Shown: in pieces, positions 17,641 through 27,803 of the stretch | How the letters are laid out: each line of letters starts with the position of its first letter | Position numbering within the stretch: the first letter of the stretch is position 1 | DNA from: Methanosalsum zhilinae DSM 4017 | Lineage (GTDB): Archaea > Halobacteriota > Methanosarcinia > Methanosarcinales > Methanosarcinaceae | Assembly (NCBI RefSeq): GCF_000217995.1 | Contig: NC_015676.1 | Location: 536,103 to 600,102 of the forward strand | Reading direction: 5' to 3' | DNA: 64,000 nt | The notes under the pieces: generated by a model | Told to the model about the DNA's origin: nothing | Seen by the model: only the letters and a program-made list of their open reading frames with translations | Databases searched by the model: none | Position numbers and translations under genes: made by a program

Positions 17641-20283
17641 ATGGATAAAATGTATTCAATGCCAAAAAGAATAGGTGCAATCAAATTTGGTCTGATATCG
17701 CCACGCGAAGTCAGGAAAATGAGTATCACTCCAATAATAACTGCTGATACATATGATGATGACGGGTATCCAATTGATATGGGACTGATGGATCTTCGTC
17801 TTGGTGTAATTGATCCCGGTCTTAAATGCAAGTCATGTGGCGGAAGGGCTGGTGAATGTCCGGGACACTTTGGACATATTGAGCTGGTTGCTCCTGTGAT
17901 ACATATCGGATTTAACAAGACAATAAGAAAAATATTGCGTTCTACCTGTAGGAAGTGTAGTCGCCTCCTTCTTGAGTTTTCAAAAAAGGAAGAATATCTT
18001 GCACATCTTGAAACCTTAAAAGAAATCGGGCATTTGCCTGAAAGCTATATAAATGAAATATTTAAGGAAGCAAGAAAATCAAAGACGTGCCCTTATTGTG
18101 GTGAAGAACAGCTTGAAATTAAGTTTGAGAAACCAAGTGATTATATTGAGAATGGAGAGAAACTGACTCCTACTGAAATAAGGGACCGTCTTGAAAATAT
18201 ACCTGACGATGATGTGAAGGTCATGGGTATGAACCCTGAGACTGCAAGACCGGAATGGATGATACTCACAGTTCTTCCGGTTCCTCCTGTAACAGTCAGA
18301 CCTTCGATCACTTTGGAATCAGGTCAGAGAAGTGAAGACGATCTTACACATAAACTGGTAGATATAATACGTATCAACCAGAGGTTTCAGGAAAACAGGG
18401 AAGCTGGAGCTCCGCAGCTTATTATAGAGGATCTATGGGAGTTACTTCAGTATCATGTAACTACATATTATGATAATGAAGTTTCTGGAGTACCCCCGGC
18501 CAGACACAGATCTGGAAGGCCTTTAAAAACACTTACTCAGAGATTAAAAGGCAAAGAAGGAAGATTCAGGGGAAGTCTTTCAGGTAAGCGTGTGAATTTC
18601 TCTGCACGTACTGTTGTGTCTCCCGACCCAAATCTTAGCATAAATGAAGTGGGCATTCCCTTTGAAATCGCAAAGCACATGACCATTCCACTAAAGGTAA
18701 TTCCTCGAAATATGGAGATCTTAAGGAAATATGTTGCAAATGGGAAAACGATCTACCCTGGTGCAAATTATGTTATAAGGGGAGATGGTCGCCGTGTTAA
18801 GATAACTGAGAACAATGCTGAAGAGATTGCAGAAAAACTTGAGGTTGGATGGACTGTTGAGAGGCAGTTGATAGATGGCGATATTGTGATATTTAACCGT
18901 CAGCCTTCTCTGCATAAGATGAGCATAATGGCCCATACTGTAAAGGTACTTCCATACAAGACTTTCAGATTGAACCCATCTGTATGTCCACCTTATAATG
19001 CTGACTTTGATGGTGATGAAATGAACCTGCATGTCCTCCAGAACTATGAGGCTATTGCTGAGGCAAAAATCCTTATGCAGGTTCAGGAGAATATACTTTC
19101 TCCAAGGTTTGGTGGGCCTTTTATAGGAGGAATACATGATCATATATCAGGAATGTTCCTGCTTACCAGGAATGAAAAGCAGATCAATAAACATGATGCA
19201 CTCGAACTTCTCAGAAAATCAGAAGTAAGAAGCCTACCGGAGCCTGCAGGATCAGGCGAGGGAGGTGAACCTTACTGGAATGGAAAGCAGATATTCAGTC
19301 AGATCCTTCCAGAAGGGCTTGATCTGGAATTCCCTGCTGAGGTCTGCATGAAATGCGATGTATGTAAAAAGTCCGAATGTGAACACGATGCCTATGTAGT
19401 AATCAAGAATGGCGAACTTCTGATAGGAACTATCGATGAAAGGGCAATTGGTGCATTCAAAGGCATTGTTGTGGATAAGATCGTAAAGGAATATGGTACC
19501 ACCAGAGGGGCACAGTTTATAGATGATGTCACAAAGCTTGCAATTAGGGGAATAATGAGGACCGGTTTGAGCTTTGGAATAAGTGATGAGGATATTCCCA
19601 AAGAAGCTCAGGTACAGATAACAAGAAGTCTGATAACTGCTGAAGAAGAGGTTGGGAAGCTTATCCAGGCATATGAGGCAAAGGAGCTTGATCCATTCCC
19701 TGGAAGGACACTGGATGAGACCATTGAACTGAGTATTATGCAGAAACTGGGTAAGGCCAGAGATCAGGCAGGTAACATAGCAGGTAATTATCTAGGGCTT
19801 GAGAACTCTGCTGTGATAATGGCACGTTCCGGTGCGAGAGGTTCAATGCTAAACCTTACGCAGATGGCTGCATGTGTCGGCCAGCAGGCAGTTCGTGGAG
19901 AACGTATAAGAAGAGGATATTCTGGAAGAACCCTCCCCCACTTTGATAAAGGGGATCTTGGTGCCCATGCACATGGTTTTGTAAAATCAAGTTACAAGAG
20001 TGGACTAAACCCTACAGAATATTTCTTCCATGCAATTGGTGGAAGAGAAGGTCTTGTGGATACTGCGGTGCGTACATCACAGTCCGGCTATCTCCAGCGC
20101 CGTCTTGTAAATGCATTGCAGGACCTTGAAGTGCAGTATGATAGGACTGTAAGAGAGACACGTGGTGTAATTGTGCAGTTTAAGTATGGAGAGGATGGTA
20201 TTGATAGCACTAAAAGTGACTACAGTAAGCCTGAATTTGTACACAGGGTCGTTAAGTCAGTAACCGGTAAAGAGGTGGTATAA
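17641..20283 (+). CDS. rpoA1: DNA-directed RNA polymerase subunit A' (largest subunit, N-terminal part)
   Basis: An 880-residue A' subunit. It carries the clamp zinc site CKSCGGRAGECPGHFGH (about 61-77), a second CPYCGEEQ cluster and the absolutely conserved catalytic loop NADFDGDEMNLHV (about 455-467), whose aspartates hold the active-site magnesium. Further on come a CMKCDVCKKSECEH metal-like cluster and the bridge-helix region. It sits 10 bases after rpoB1 and abuts rpoA2. Length is normal. Confidence 0.97.
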   Translation: MDKMYSMPKRIGAIKFGLISPREVRKMSITPIITADTYDDDGYPIDMGLMDLRLGVIDPGLKCKSCGGRAGECPGHFGHIELVAPVIHIGFNKTIRKILRSTCRKCSRLLLEFSKKEEYLAHLETLKEIGHLPESYINEIFKEARKSKTCPYCGEEQLEIKFEKPSDYIENGEKLTPTEIRDRLENIPDDDVKVMGMNPETARPEWMILTVLPVPPVTVRPSITLESGQRSEDDLTHKLVDIIRINQRFQENREAGAPQLIIEDLWELLQYHVTTYYDNEVSGVPPARHRSGRPLKTLTQRLKGKEGRFRGSLSGKRVNFSARTVVSPDPNLSINEVGIPFEIAKHMTIPLKVIPRNMEILRKYVANGKTIYPGANYVIRGDGRRVKITENNAEEIAEKLEVGWTVERQLIDGDIVIFNRQPSLHKMSIMAHTVKVLPYKTFRLNPSVCPPYNADFDGDEMNLHVLQNYEAIAEAKILMQVQENILSPRFGGPFIGGIHDHISGMFLLTRNEKQINKHDALELLRKSEVRSLPEPAGSGEGGEPYWNGKQIFSQILPEGLDLEFPAEVCMKCDVCKKSECEHDAYVVIKNGELLIGTIDERAIGAFKGIVVDKIVKEYGTTRGAQFIDDVTKLAIRGIMRTGLSFGISDEDIPKEAQVQITRSLITAEEEVGKLIQAYEAKELDPFPGRTLDETIELSIMQKLGKARDQAGNIAGNYLGLENSAVIMARSGARGSMLNLTQMAACVGQQAVRGERIRRGYSGRTLPHFDKGDLGAHAHGFVKSSYKSGLNPTEYFFHAIGGREGLVDTAVRTSQSGYLQRRLVNALQDLEVQYDRTVRETRGVIVQFKYGEDGIDSTKSDYSKPEFVHRVVKSVTGKEVV

Positions 20284-21441
20284 ATGGCCATAAACGAAGC
20301 TACAATTGATTCTATGATAAGTGGTCTCCCACTTCCTGATACTATGATATCAGTTCTCAGAGAGGATGCTATCAAAGCAGGTGTGACCAAAAAGGAACTT
20401 GAAGAGATCATCGAACGTCTTCTGGAAAACTATGACTATGCCTGTGTTGAGCCGTGTGAGGCTGTAGGAGTGGTATCTGCGCAATCCATAGGTGAACCTG
20501 GTACCCAGATGACAATGCGTACTTTCCACTATGCAGGTGTTGCTGAAATTAATGTCACTCTCGGTCTTCCTCGATTAATTGAGATCGTGGATGCAAGAAA
20601 GGAACCTAGCACACCAATGATGACAATTGCACTTGAACAAGAATATGCAACTGATCGGGACAAGGCCCGAAAGCTTGCCTGGGATATCCAGTCAACTCAT
20701 ATCGAACATCTGGCTGATGTAACAACAGATATGGCAAATATGCAACTTGTTATAGACCTTCATGAGAAGACCATGATTCACAGGGAAATCAATATTGAGG
20801 ATATTGCAGACCGTCTTCGTGATGGCCTTGGGGTAAATGTTCAGATACCGGAAGTTCCTGATAACCAGATCATTGTAAAACCTAAAGAACCATCTTATAG
20901 AGAACTTCTCCAGCTTGCCAAAAAGGTTCATGGTATAACCCTGAAAGGAATAGAGGGTATTAAGAGAGTGGTTATTCGAAAGGAAGGAGATGAATACACT
21001 CTTTATACTGAAGGATCCATGCTAAAGGATGTCATTAAGATAGAAGGTGTCGATGCCTCTAGAATATATACTAACAATATAGGTGAGATATATTCTGTTT
21101 TTGGAGTTGAAGCTGCAAGGAATGCTATTATCCATGAAGCATCAGAGACACTGCGTGAACAGGGATTAACCGTAGATGACCGACACATAATGCTTGTTGC
21201 AGATATCATGACATGTGATGGCGAAGTTAAACAGATCGGTCGTCATGGTATTTCTGGTGAAAAGGCAAGTGTTTTTGCAAGGGCTGCATTTGAGGTCACA
21301 GTAAATCATTTACTGGATGCAGGTATGCGCGGAGACATTGATAAACTAAGTGGTGTAACTGAAAATATCATCGTGGGACAGCCAATAAAGCTGGGTACAG
21401 GTAATGTACACCTGGTTGCAAAAGGATATGGTTCTGAATAA
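20284..21441 (+). CDS. rpoA2: DNA-directed RNA polymerase subunit A'' (largest subunit, C-terminal part)
   Basis: A 385-residue A'' subunit. It shows the trigger-loop region ([20 protein letters not shown]), [21 protein letters not shown] (given in two runs: [21 protein letters not shown]) and the C-terminal jaw and cleft motifs up to [14 protein letters not shown]. It begins one base after the rpoA1 stop. The two-gene split of the largest subunit is the archaeal norm. Confidence 0.97.
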   Translation: MAINEATIDSMISGLPLPDTMISVLREDAIKAGVTKKELEEIIERLLENYDYACVEPCEAVGVVSAQSIGEPGTQMTMRTFHYAGVAEINVTLGLPRLIEIVDARKEPSTPMMTIALEQEYATDRDKARKLAWDIQSTHIEHLADVTTDMANMQLVIDLHEKTMIHREINIEDIADRLRDGLGVNVQIPEVPDNQIIVKPKEPSYRELLQLAKKVHGITLKGIEGIKRVVIRKEGDEYTLYTEGSMLKDVIKIEGVDASRIYTNNIGEIYSVFGVEAARNAIIHEASETLREQGLTVDDRHIMLVADIMTCDGEVKQIGRHGISGEKASVFARAAFEVTVNHLLDAGMRGDIDKLSGVTENIIVGQPIKLGTGNVHLVAKGYGSE

Positions 21442-21542
21442 CCTGATTACAACCAGAAAGTAGATATAATGAATTGCTTATTAGAAATCAGACATATTAA
21501 ACATTTAAGTTAACAGTTTAGCTATAAATAGAGTTGATATAT

Positions 21543-21830
21543 ATGGAAATCAATGTTGATAAATCACTGATTAAAGCCATTAGAACAGGCTCAGTCATTA
21601 TTGGATCAACCCGTACTGTTGAAGCTGCTGAAAAATCAGAGGCTAAAATGGTGGTGCTTGCTTCTAACTGTCCTGAAGATATAAGAGAGAAGATTGAAAA
21701 TACAGATGTTCCGGTGCTTAATTATTATGGAACAAGTGTAGAACTTGGACCAGTTTGTGGTAAACCGTTCACGATTGCAGCAATGGCTATAATGGATCCC
21801 GGAGAATCGGATATCTTAGCAGCAAAATAA
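21543..21830 (+). CDS. rpl30e: ribosomal protein L30e
   Basis: A 95-residue protein of the L7Ae/L30e/S12e fold. It starts [19 protein letters not shown] and carries the [17 protein letters not shown] and [14 protein letters not shown] segments. Position after rpoA2 and before nusA is conserved in archaea. ATG 21543 is preferred to the in-frame TTG three codons earlier, since the protein then has the family's usual N-terminus. Confidence 0.93.
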   Translation: MEINVDKSLIKAIRTGSVIIGSTRTVEAAEKSEAKMVVLASNCPEDIREKIENTDVPVLNYYGTSVELGPVCGKPFTIAAMAIMDPGESDILAAK

Positions 21831-21843
21831 GGAGTTGGGTTAA

Positions 21844-22269
21844 TTGAGCGAGATCAAACTCACAACGGAAGGAATCAGGTATATTGCATTATTTGAAAAG
21901 GAAACAGGTGCTTCTATAAGGGACTGTATTGTAGATAATGATCGTATTATTTATGTTGTAAATGCCGGGGATATGGGAGCAGCCATTGGCAGAAACGGCG
22001 ATCATATAAATAAAATAAAAAGAGCCGTTGATAAGCATATAGAACTGGTGGAATACTCGGATGATCCGGTTACATTCATTAAAAATGCCTTTGGCAATGT
22101 TTCTATCAAATCTGTAAAGATTCTTCCCAAAAAGGAGAAACAACTCGCTTATGTAGAAACATCCAATGTGGATAAGGGAATTGCTATTGGCCGTGAAGGC
22201 CGAAACATTGAAAAGGTTAAAATACTTGCAAACAGGCATCATGGAATCGATGATGTGGTATTGCAATAA
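21844..22269 (+). CDS. nusA: NusA-like transcription elongation/termination factor (KH domains)
   Basis: A 141-residue archaeal NusA, which has only the two KH RNA-binding domains of bacterial NusA. The KH GxxG loops are visible as GAAIGRNGDHINKIK and GIAIGREGRNIEKVK. It begins at TTG 21844, six bases after GGAGTTGGG. It is placed between L30e and S12, as in other archaea. Confidence 0.93.
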   Translation: MSEIKLTTEGIRYIALFEKETGASIRDCIVDNDRIIYVVNAGDMGAAIGRNGDHINKIKRAVDKHIELVEYSDDPVTFIKNAFGNVSIKSVKILPKKEKQLAYVETSNVDKGIAIGREGRNIEKVKILANRHHGIDDVVLQ

Positions 22270-22319
22270 ATATGGATAATTTCATCTATCATGGATATTA
22301 TTATTGGAGGAAATCATAA

Positions 22320-22748
22320 ATGCCAACAGGAAAATATGCAGCAAGAAGATTAAAACAGATACGCAAGGATGCACGATGGAAAGATCGACGTTTCAGCAGG
22401 CGTACTCTCGGACTGGACGTTAAAGCCGATCCTCTTGGAGGAGCTCCCCAGGGCCGTGGTATTGTTCTGGAAAAGGTCGGAGTTGAAGCAAAACAGCCCA
22501 ACTCTGCAATCAGAAAATGTGTAAGAATACAGCTGATCAAAAATGGTCGTCAGGCAACTGCATTTTGTCCAGGTGACGGTGCAATCAATTATATTGATGA
22601 ACACGATGAAGTGACTGTTGAAAGAATTGGTGGTCGAATGGGTGGTGCAATGGGAGATATTCCTGGTGTACGCTTTAAGGTGACAGCTGTAAACAATGTC
22701 TCATTGCATGAGATGGTTATAGGCAGAAAAGAGAAACCAAGGAGATAA
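22320..22748 (+). CDS. rps12: ribosomal protein uS12
   Basis: A 142-residue S12, with the conserved [19 protein letters not shown] and [16 protein letters not shown] blocks of the decoding-centre protein. GGAGG lies just upstream of the ATG. The order S12-S7-EF2-EF1a-S10 is the archaeal form of the str operon. Confidence 0.97.
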   Translation: MPTGKYAARRLKQIRKDARWKDRRFSRRTLGLDVKADPLGGAPQGRGIVLEKVGVEAKQPNSAIRKCVRIQLIKNGRQATAFCPGDGAINYIDEHDEVTVERIGGRMGGAMGDIPGVRFKVTAVNNVSLHEMVIGRKEKPRR

Positions 22749-22750
22749 TT

Positions 22751-23311
22751 ATGTATAAACTGTTCGGAAAATGGGATATGGAAGAAGTGGAGATTACCGA
22801 TCCTGGGATCAAAAGGTATGTGAATATCGATCCTATAATCATTCCTCACACGAGTGGAAAGCATGCCAGGCAGCAGTTCAATAAATCAGAGATCTCGATA
22901 ATTGAAAGGCTTATCAATAATATGATGAGAAAAGAAATCAATACTGGCAAAAAACAGCTTACAATGCGTACTGTCGAAGAAGCTTTTGATATAATCCATG
23001 CAAAGACCAAGAAAAACCCGATACAGATCCTGGTTGAAGCTATTGCAAACGCAGGACCCAGGGAAGAAGTAGTTAGGCTCAAGTATGGTGGGATATCTGT
23101 ACCCAAAGCAGTTGATACCGCTCCTCAGAGAAGGGTTGACAGTGCATTAAGATATATATCAATGGGTGCAAATCAGGCAGCTTTCAAATCCAGGCGATCC
23201 CTTGCAGAGTGTCTTGCAACAGAACTGATATCTGCTGCAAACCATGATGCAAAATGCTTCTCTATAAACAGAAAAGATTCAAAAGAAAGAGTAGCAAAGG
23301 CTGCACGCTGA
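22751..23311 (+). CDS. rps7: ribosomal protein uS7
   Basis: A 186-residue S7, starting two bases after rps12. The core includes [20 protein letters not shown] and [19 protein letters not shown]. It nucleates assembly of the 30S head. Length is normal for archaea, with the usual N-terminal extension. Confidence 0.97.
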   Translation: MYKLFGKWDMEEVEITDPGIKRYVNIDPIIIPHTSGKHARQQFNKSEISIIERLINNMMRKEINTGKKQLTMRTVEEAFDIIHAKTKKNPIQILVEAIANAGPREEVVRLKYGGISVPKAVDTAPQRRVDSALRYISMGANQAAFKSRRSLAECLATELISAANHDAKCFSINRKDSKERVAKAAR

Positions 23312-23350
23312 TATATCTATAATTAACAATAACGAATTAAAGGTATTAAA

Positions 23351-25543
23351 ATGGGACGAAGAAAAAAAATGGTCGAGCGGGTAAAAACGCTCATGAGAAA
23401 TCCGGAGAATGTCAGGAATATTGGTATAGTTGCACATATTGATCATGGTAAAACCACCCTATCCGATAATCTGCTGGCGGGTGCCGGTATGATATCCACT
23501 GAACTGGCAGGAAAACAGCTGTTCATGGACTCTGATGAAGAAGAACAGGCAAGAGGAATTACAATTGATTCTTCCAATGTTTCAATGGTGCACGAATATG
23601 ATAATGAAGAATACCTGATCAACCTCATAGATACTCCCGGCCATGTGGATTTCGGTGGAGATGTAACACGTGCAATGCGTGCTGTTGATGGTGCAGTGGT
23701 TGTTATTGACGCTGTTGAAGGGACAATGCCCCAGACAGAGACTGTTCTCAGACAGGCATTAAAGGAACATGTAAAGCCTGTGCTTTTCATAAATAAGGTG
23801 GACCGGCTTATAAACGAACTGCAGGTAGATTCTCAGGAAATGCAGATAAGGCTTGGAAAACTTATTGATCATGTAAACAAGCTTATCAAAGGGATGAATG
23901 AAGAAAAATACAAAGCAGGCTGGAAAGTAGATGCCGCAGCAGGAACTGTTGCCTTTGGATCTGCTCTGTATAACTGGGCCATAAGTGTTCCAATGATGAA
24001 GAAGACAAGTGTCAGTTTCAATGATGTTTATGAATACTGTAAGGAGGGTGATATGAAAACACTTGCAGAAAAATGCCCCCTTCATGAAGCTGTCAATGAT
24101 ATGGTCATTCGATACCTTCCAAGCCCGATAGATGCACAGGAAGACAGGGTCAGTGCAATATGGCATGGAGATGTAAGCTCTGAGATCGGACAGGCCATGA
24201 AAAAGGCAGATGCAGATGCGCCACTTTCATTTATGGTCACGGATATTTCGATGGACCCTCATGCAGGTGAAGTAGCAACCGGCAGGATATTTAGTGGATC
24301 ACTTTCAAGAGGTATGGAGACATATATTTCCGGAATTGCCCAGAAGAACAGGATTCAGCAGGTTGGTGTTTTTATGGGTCCTGAAAGGATTGAAGTGGAG
24401 AACATTCCGGCAGGAAACATTGCTGCTGTGACTGGACTTAAGGATGCTATTGTAGGTTCAACGGTAACTACCCTGGAAGGTATGACTCCTTTTGAAACTA
24501 TCCGACATGCAAGCGAGCCTGTTGTTACAGTTGCAGTTGAAGCAAAACATATGAGAGACCTTCCTAAACTTGTCGAGGTTCTCAGACAGGTCTCAAAAGA
24601 GGATCCTACTCTCCAGATCACATTGAATGAAGAAACCGGGGAACATTTGATGGCTGGTATGGGTGAACTCCACCTGGAAGTAATTGCCCACCGGATTCAG
24701 AGAGATAAAGGCGTTGAAATCTCGACCACGCCTCCTATAGTTGTATACAGAGAGACTATACAGGGCAAAGCAGGCCCGGTCGAAGGTAAATCTCCCAACA
24801 GGCATAATAGATTCTACATTGAGGTTGAACCTCTTGATCCTGAAATAAGGAAAGCCATAAAGGAAGGCGAAATCTCAATGGACCTGCCGGAACTTGAGAG
24901 GCGAGAAAAACTGATGGCTCTTGGCATGGATAAAGATGAAGCTAAGGGAATTACCGAAATATATGAGAGTAATGTATTCATAGATGTCACTAAAGGTATT
25001 CAGCATTTGAATGAAACAATGGAGCTGATCCTTGAAGGATTTGAAGAGGTCATGAAGGGCGGTCCCCTCTCCAGAGAACCATGTATGGGCGTTAAGGTAA
25101 GGCTTGTGGATGCAAAACTTCACGAAGATGCAGTCCACCGTGGACCTGCACAGGTAATACCTGCTGCAAGACAGGCTGTTCAGGCCGCAATGCTTATGGC
25201 AAATGACACTCTCATGGAACCTTATCAGAAACTGTTCATTCAGGTCCCACAGGCCCAGATGGGCGGTGCTACCAAAGAAATTCAGGGCAGAAGAGGAGTC
25301 ATTCTGGATATGGTCAGTGAAGGGGATATGACAACTATTTCATCAAAAGTCCCAGTCTCTGAAATGTTTGGATTTGCTGGTGATATCAGGTCGGCCACAG
25401 AGGGAAGATCAATGTGGAGCACTGAGTTTATGGGATTTGAACCACTTCCGACAAATATGATCAAGGATGTTGTCAGCTCTATCAGAGAAAGAAAGGGACT
25501 GAAGAAAGAGTTGCCACAACCGTCTGACTTTATAAGTGCCTGA
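23351..25543 (+). CDS. fusA: translation elongation factor aEF-2
   Basis: A 730-residue aEF-2, the translocation GTPase. G1 is [16 protein letters not shown] (about 28-43), the switch region [13 protein letters not shown]3 [12 protein letters not shown] and G4 NKVDRL. The domain IV tip [12 protein letters not shown] contains the histidine that archaea convert to diphthamide. Full length and ungapped. Confidence 0.98.
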   Translation: MGRRKKMVERVKTLMRNPENVRNIGIVAHIDHGKTTLSDNLLAGAGMISTELAGKQLFMDSDEEEQARGITIDSSNVSMVHEYDNEEYLINLIDTPGHVDFGGDVTRAMRAVDGAVVVIDAVEGTMPQTETVLRQALKEHVKPVLFINKVDRLINELQVDSQEMQIRLGKLIDHVNKLIKGMNEEKYKAGWKVDAAAGTVAFGSALYNWAISVPMMKKTSVSFNDVYEYCKEGDMKTLAEKCPLHEAVNDMVIRYLPSPIDAQEDRVSAIWHGDVSSEIGQAMKKADADAPLSFMVTDISMDPHAGEVATGRIFSGSLSRGMETYISGIAQKNRIQQVGVFMGPERIEVENIPAGNIAAVTGLKDAIVGSTVTTLEGMTPFETIRHASEPVVTVAVEAKHMRDLPKLVEVLRQVSKEDPTLQITLNEETGEHLMAGMGELHLEVIAHRIQRDKGVEISTTPPIVVYRETIQGKAGPVEGKSPNRHNRFYIEVEPLDPEIRKAIKEGEISMDLPELERREKLMALGMDKDEAKGITEIYESNVFIDVTKGIQHLNETMELILEGFEEVMKGGPLSREPCMGVKVRLVDAKLHEDAVHRGPAQVIPAARQAVQAAMLMANDTLMEPYQKLFIQVPQAQMGGATKEIQGRRGVILDMVSEGDMTTISSKVPVSEMFGFAGDIRSATEGRSMWSTEFMGFEPLPTNMIKDVVSSIRERKGLKKELPQPSDFISA

Positions 25544-25559
25544 AATATCTAATGACAGG

Positions 25560-25570
25560 TTTATATATAT
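25560..25570 (+). promoter_or_regulatory. TATA box upstream of aEF-1alpha
   Basis: TTTATATATAT sits about 100 bases before the tuf ATG. A second AT element (TTTAAACGTATAAAG, about 25590-25604) lies closer. Both could give EF-1alpha its own promoter inside the cluster. Confidence 0.4.
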
Positions 25571-25662
25571 TGAACAGAATTTCAGAAAGGTTTAAACGTA
25601 TAAAGAACAATTAGGCTCAAAACACATAGTTTGTTAATAGTAAGTATGGAGGATTAAGAAAT

Positions 25663-26931
25663 ATGGCACAGAAACCCCACATGAATTTAGCGGTTATTGG
25701 TCACATTGACCATGGTAAGTCAACACTTGTTGGTAGATTGATGTTCGAAACAGGTGCGGTTCCATCCCACCTTATAGAAAAGTACAAAGCTGAAGCACGA
25801 GAAAAAGGGAAAGAAAGTTTTGCATTTGCATGGGTCATGGACTCCCTGAAAGAGGAAAGGGAGAGAGGTATTACTATCGATATTGCTCACAAGAGATTCG
25901 ATACCGATAAATATTACTTCACCATTGTAGACTGTCCCGGACACCGTGACTTTGTCAAAAACATGATCACAGGTGCTTCACAGGCCGATGCAGCTATTCT
26001 TGTAGTCGCTGCTCCAGATGGTGTAATGGCACAGACCAAAGAGCATGTATTCCTTTCAAGGACCCTTGGTATAAACCAGCTTATTATAGCTGTTAACAAG
26101 ATGGACGATACAAAATACAGTGAAGACAGATACAACCAGGTCAAAAAGGATGTATCAAACCTTCTGGGAATGGTAGGGTTCAAGGCATCTGAGATTCCGT
26201 TTATTCCGGTATCTGCCTATGTTGGTGATAATATTGGCAAGAAGAGTGAGAACACACCATGGTATGATGGCCCTACAATTCTGCAGGCACTGGATGATCT
26301 GAAAGAACCGGAAAAAGCTGACAACTTGCCTCTCAGGGTCCCTGTACAGGACGCCTACACCATCTCAGGAATTGGTACAGTACCTGTTGGAAGAGTTGAA
26401 ACCGGTGTTATGAAGAAAGGTGACAATGTTATATTCATGCCAACAGGTGCCAGTGGTGAGGTAAAATCAATTGAAATGCACCACGAGGAAGCACCTGAAG
26501 CACGTCCAGGTGACAATATTGGATGGAATGTTAGAGGTGTTGGTAAGACCGATGTAAGAAGAGGAGATGTTTGTGGTCACTCCAAGAATCCACCAACAGT
26601 TGCAGAAGAATTTACAGCACAGATCGTAGTTCTGCAGCATCCTTCAGCAATTACAGTTGGCTATACACCTGTATTCCACTGCCACACCACACAGACAGCC
26701 TGTACATTTATGTCACTGGATAAGAAACTTGATCCAAAATCCGGTCAGGTTAAGGAAGAGAATCCAACATTTATCAAGGCTGGAGACGCAGCAATCATCA
26801 CTGTTAGACCCACAAGGCCGATGGTGATCGAACCTGTAAAGGAAATTCCACATTTAGGTAGATTTGCCATCCGAGACATGGGTATGACAATTGCTGCCGG
26901 TATGTGTATGAGTGTTAAGAAGAAAGAATAA
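25663..26931 (+). CDS. tuf: translation elongation factor aEF-1alpha
   Basis: A 422-residue aEF-1alpha, which delivers aminoacyl-tRNA to the ribosome. G1 [14 protein letters not shown] lies near residues 13-26, the switch [13 protein letters not shown] near 65, G3 [13 protein letters not shown] and G4 NKMD. Domains II and III are complete. GGAGGA precedes the ATG. The 119-base gap upstream has promoter-like elements, consistent with very high expression. Confidence 0.98.
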   Translation: MAQKPHMNLAVIGHIDHGKSTLVGRLMFETGAVPSHLIEKYKAEAREKGKESFAFAWVMDSLKEERERGITIDIAHKRFDTDKYYFTIVDCPGHRDFVKNMITGASQADAAILVVAAPDGVMAQTKEHVFLSRTLGINQLIIAVNKMDDTKYSEDRYNQVKKDVSNLLGMVGFKASEIPFIPVSAYVGDNIGKKSENTPWYDGPTILQALDDLKEPEKADNLPLRVPVQDAYTISGIGTVPVGRVETGVMKKGDNVIFMPTGASGEVKSIEMHHEEAPEARPGDNIGWNVRGVGKTDVRRGDVCGHSKNPPTVAEEFTAQIVVLQHPSAITVGYTPVFHCHTTQTACTFMSLDKKLDPKSGQVKEENPTFIKAGDAAIITVRPTRPMVIEPVKEIPHLGRFAIRDMGMTIAAGMCMSVKKKE

Positions 26932-26946
26932 ACACTCCTCCTTTAA

Positions 26947-27276
<330 letters not shown>

Positions 27277-27284
27277 ATTGGTGA

Positions 27285-27312
27285 TCTATAGTTATTGAAT
27301 AATAACTATAGA
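27285..27312 (+). terminator. hairpin after rps10
   Basis: TCTATAGTTATT and AATAACTATAGA (12 bp, perfect) flank the 4-base loop GAAT. Its place right after the last gene of the str cluster suggests a terminator or a 3' end stabiliser. There is no U tract directly after it; T-rich sequence begins about 30-45 bases later. Confidence 0.55.
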
Positions 27313-27515
27313 AACACTAATACCAGTGTGTTGCAGTATTTATTTCTGTATAGTGCACTCTTTTTAATTTTACTATTTAATTCATTATAAATTTAAAAAA
27401 TATATATCATTTTAGCAACTATTATACTTTTAGCTTTTAAAACTGTTACTGGTTTTATTTAAAAAAGAATACAGGTTTTAGCTGTACAATTTTGATTGTT
27501 ATATATAGCATTGGA

Positions 27516-27604
27516 TTGCGCAGCGCGATTGGAGGTAAAATATGGCTTTTGCGACAAAAATTTGGAACAAAAGGTAGGAAAAAATGGGTGATGTCGCGCT
27601 GCAA
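27516..27604 (+). repeat. GC-rich inverted repeat around a micro-ORF
   Basis: TTGCGCAGCGCGA (27516-27528) and TCGCGCTGCAA (27594-27604) pair over 11 bp with a two-base bulge. They stand out in an intergenic region that is otherwise over 75% AT. The right arm lies inside the downstream half of the micro-ORF. Confidence 0.55.
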
Positions 27605-27643
27605 TTAGTAGAATATGGTTATTATATAAAAAAGTTATTATAA
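27542..27643 (+). CDS. candidate amber-containing micro-ORF (33 codons if TAG is read)
   Basis: ATG 27542 follows GGAGGT by five bases. The frame codes for MAFATKIWNKR, meets TAG at 27575-27577, and then stays open through EKMGDVALQLVEYG and a short hydrophobic tail to TAA at 27641-27643. The second half also has its own ATG (27584) in the same frame, with AGGTAGG upstream. It could therefore be one 33-residue peptide with pyrrolysine at position 12, two separate peptides, or chance. A TATA element 40 bases upstream supports transcription. No similarity is recognised. Low confidence. Confidence 0.25.
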
Positions 27644-27685
27644 ATTATAAAATATCTGTCTCGTTAAGATGTTTAATATCCTGAT

Positions 27686-27757
27686 GGGCCTGTAGTGTAG
27701 TGGACAGCACATAAGCCTCCGGAGCTTATATCCTGGGTTCAAATCCCAGCAGGCCCG
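27686..27757 (+). tRNA. tRNA-Arg (CCG)
   Basis: A 72-base cloverleaf: acceptor GGGCCTG pairs with CAGGCCC, discriminator G. The anticodon stem is TAAGC/GCTTA with loop CTCCGGA (anticodon CCG, reading CGG), and the T arm CTGGGTTCAAATCCCAG is perfect. CCA is not encoded. It lies between the str cluster and the geranylgeranyl reductase gene. Confidence 0.93.
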
Positions 27758-27803
27758 TAAACTCACATCTATATGCTCAGAATCAATCAAGGTGGCTGGT
27801 TTA

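Larger units (their letters stand above)
27313..27685 (+). other. AT-rich gap between str cluster and tRNA-Arg
   Basis: About 370 bases. The first 180 are very AT-rich with no frame. From 27500 to 27643 the base composition changes sharply and there is a TATA element (27500-27507), a ribosome binding site (GGAGGT, 27531-27536), a short frame with an internal TAG, and GC-rich inverted arms. The last 40 bases before the tRNA are AT-rich again. Confidence 0.5.
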
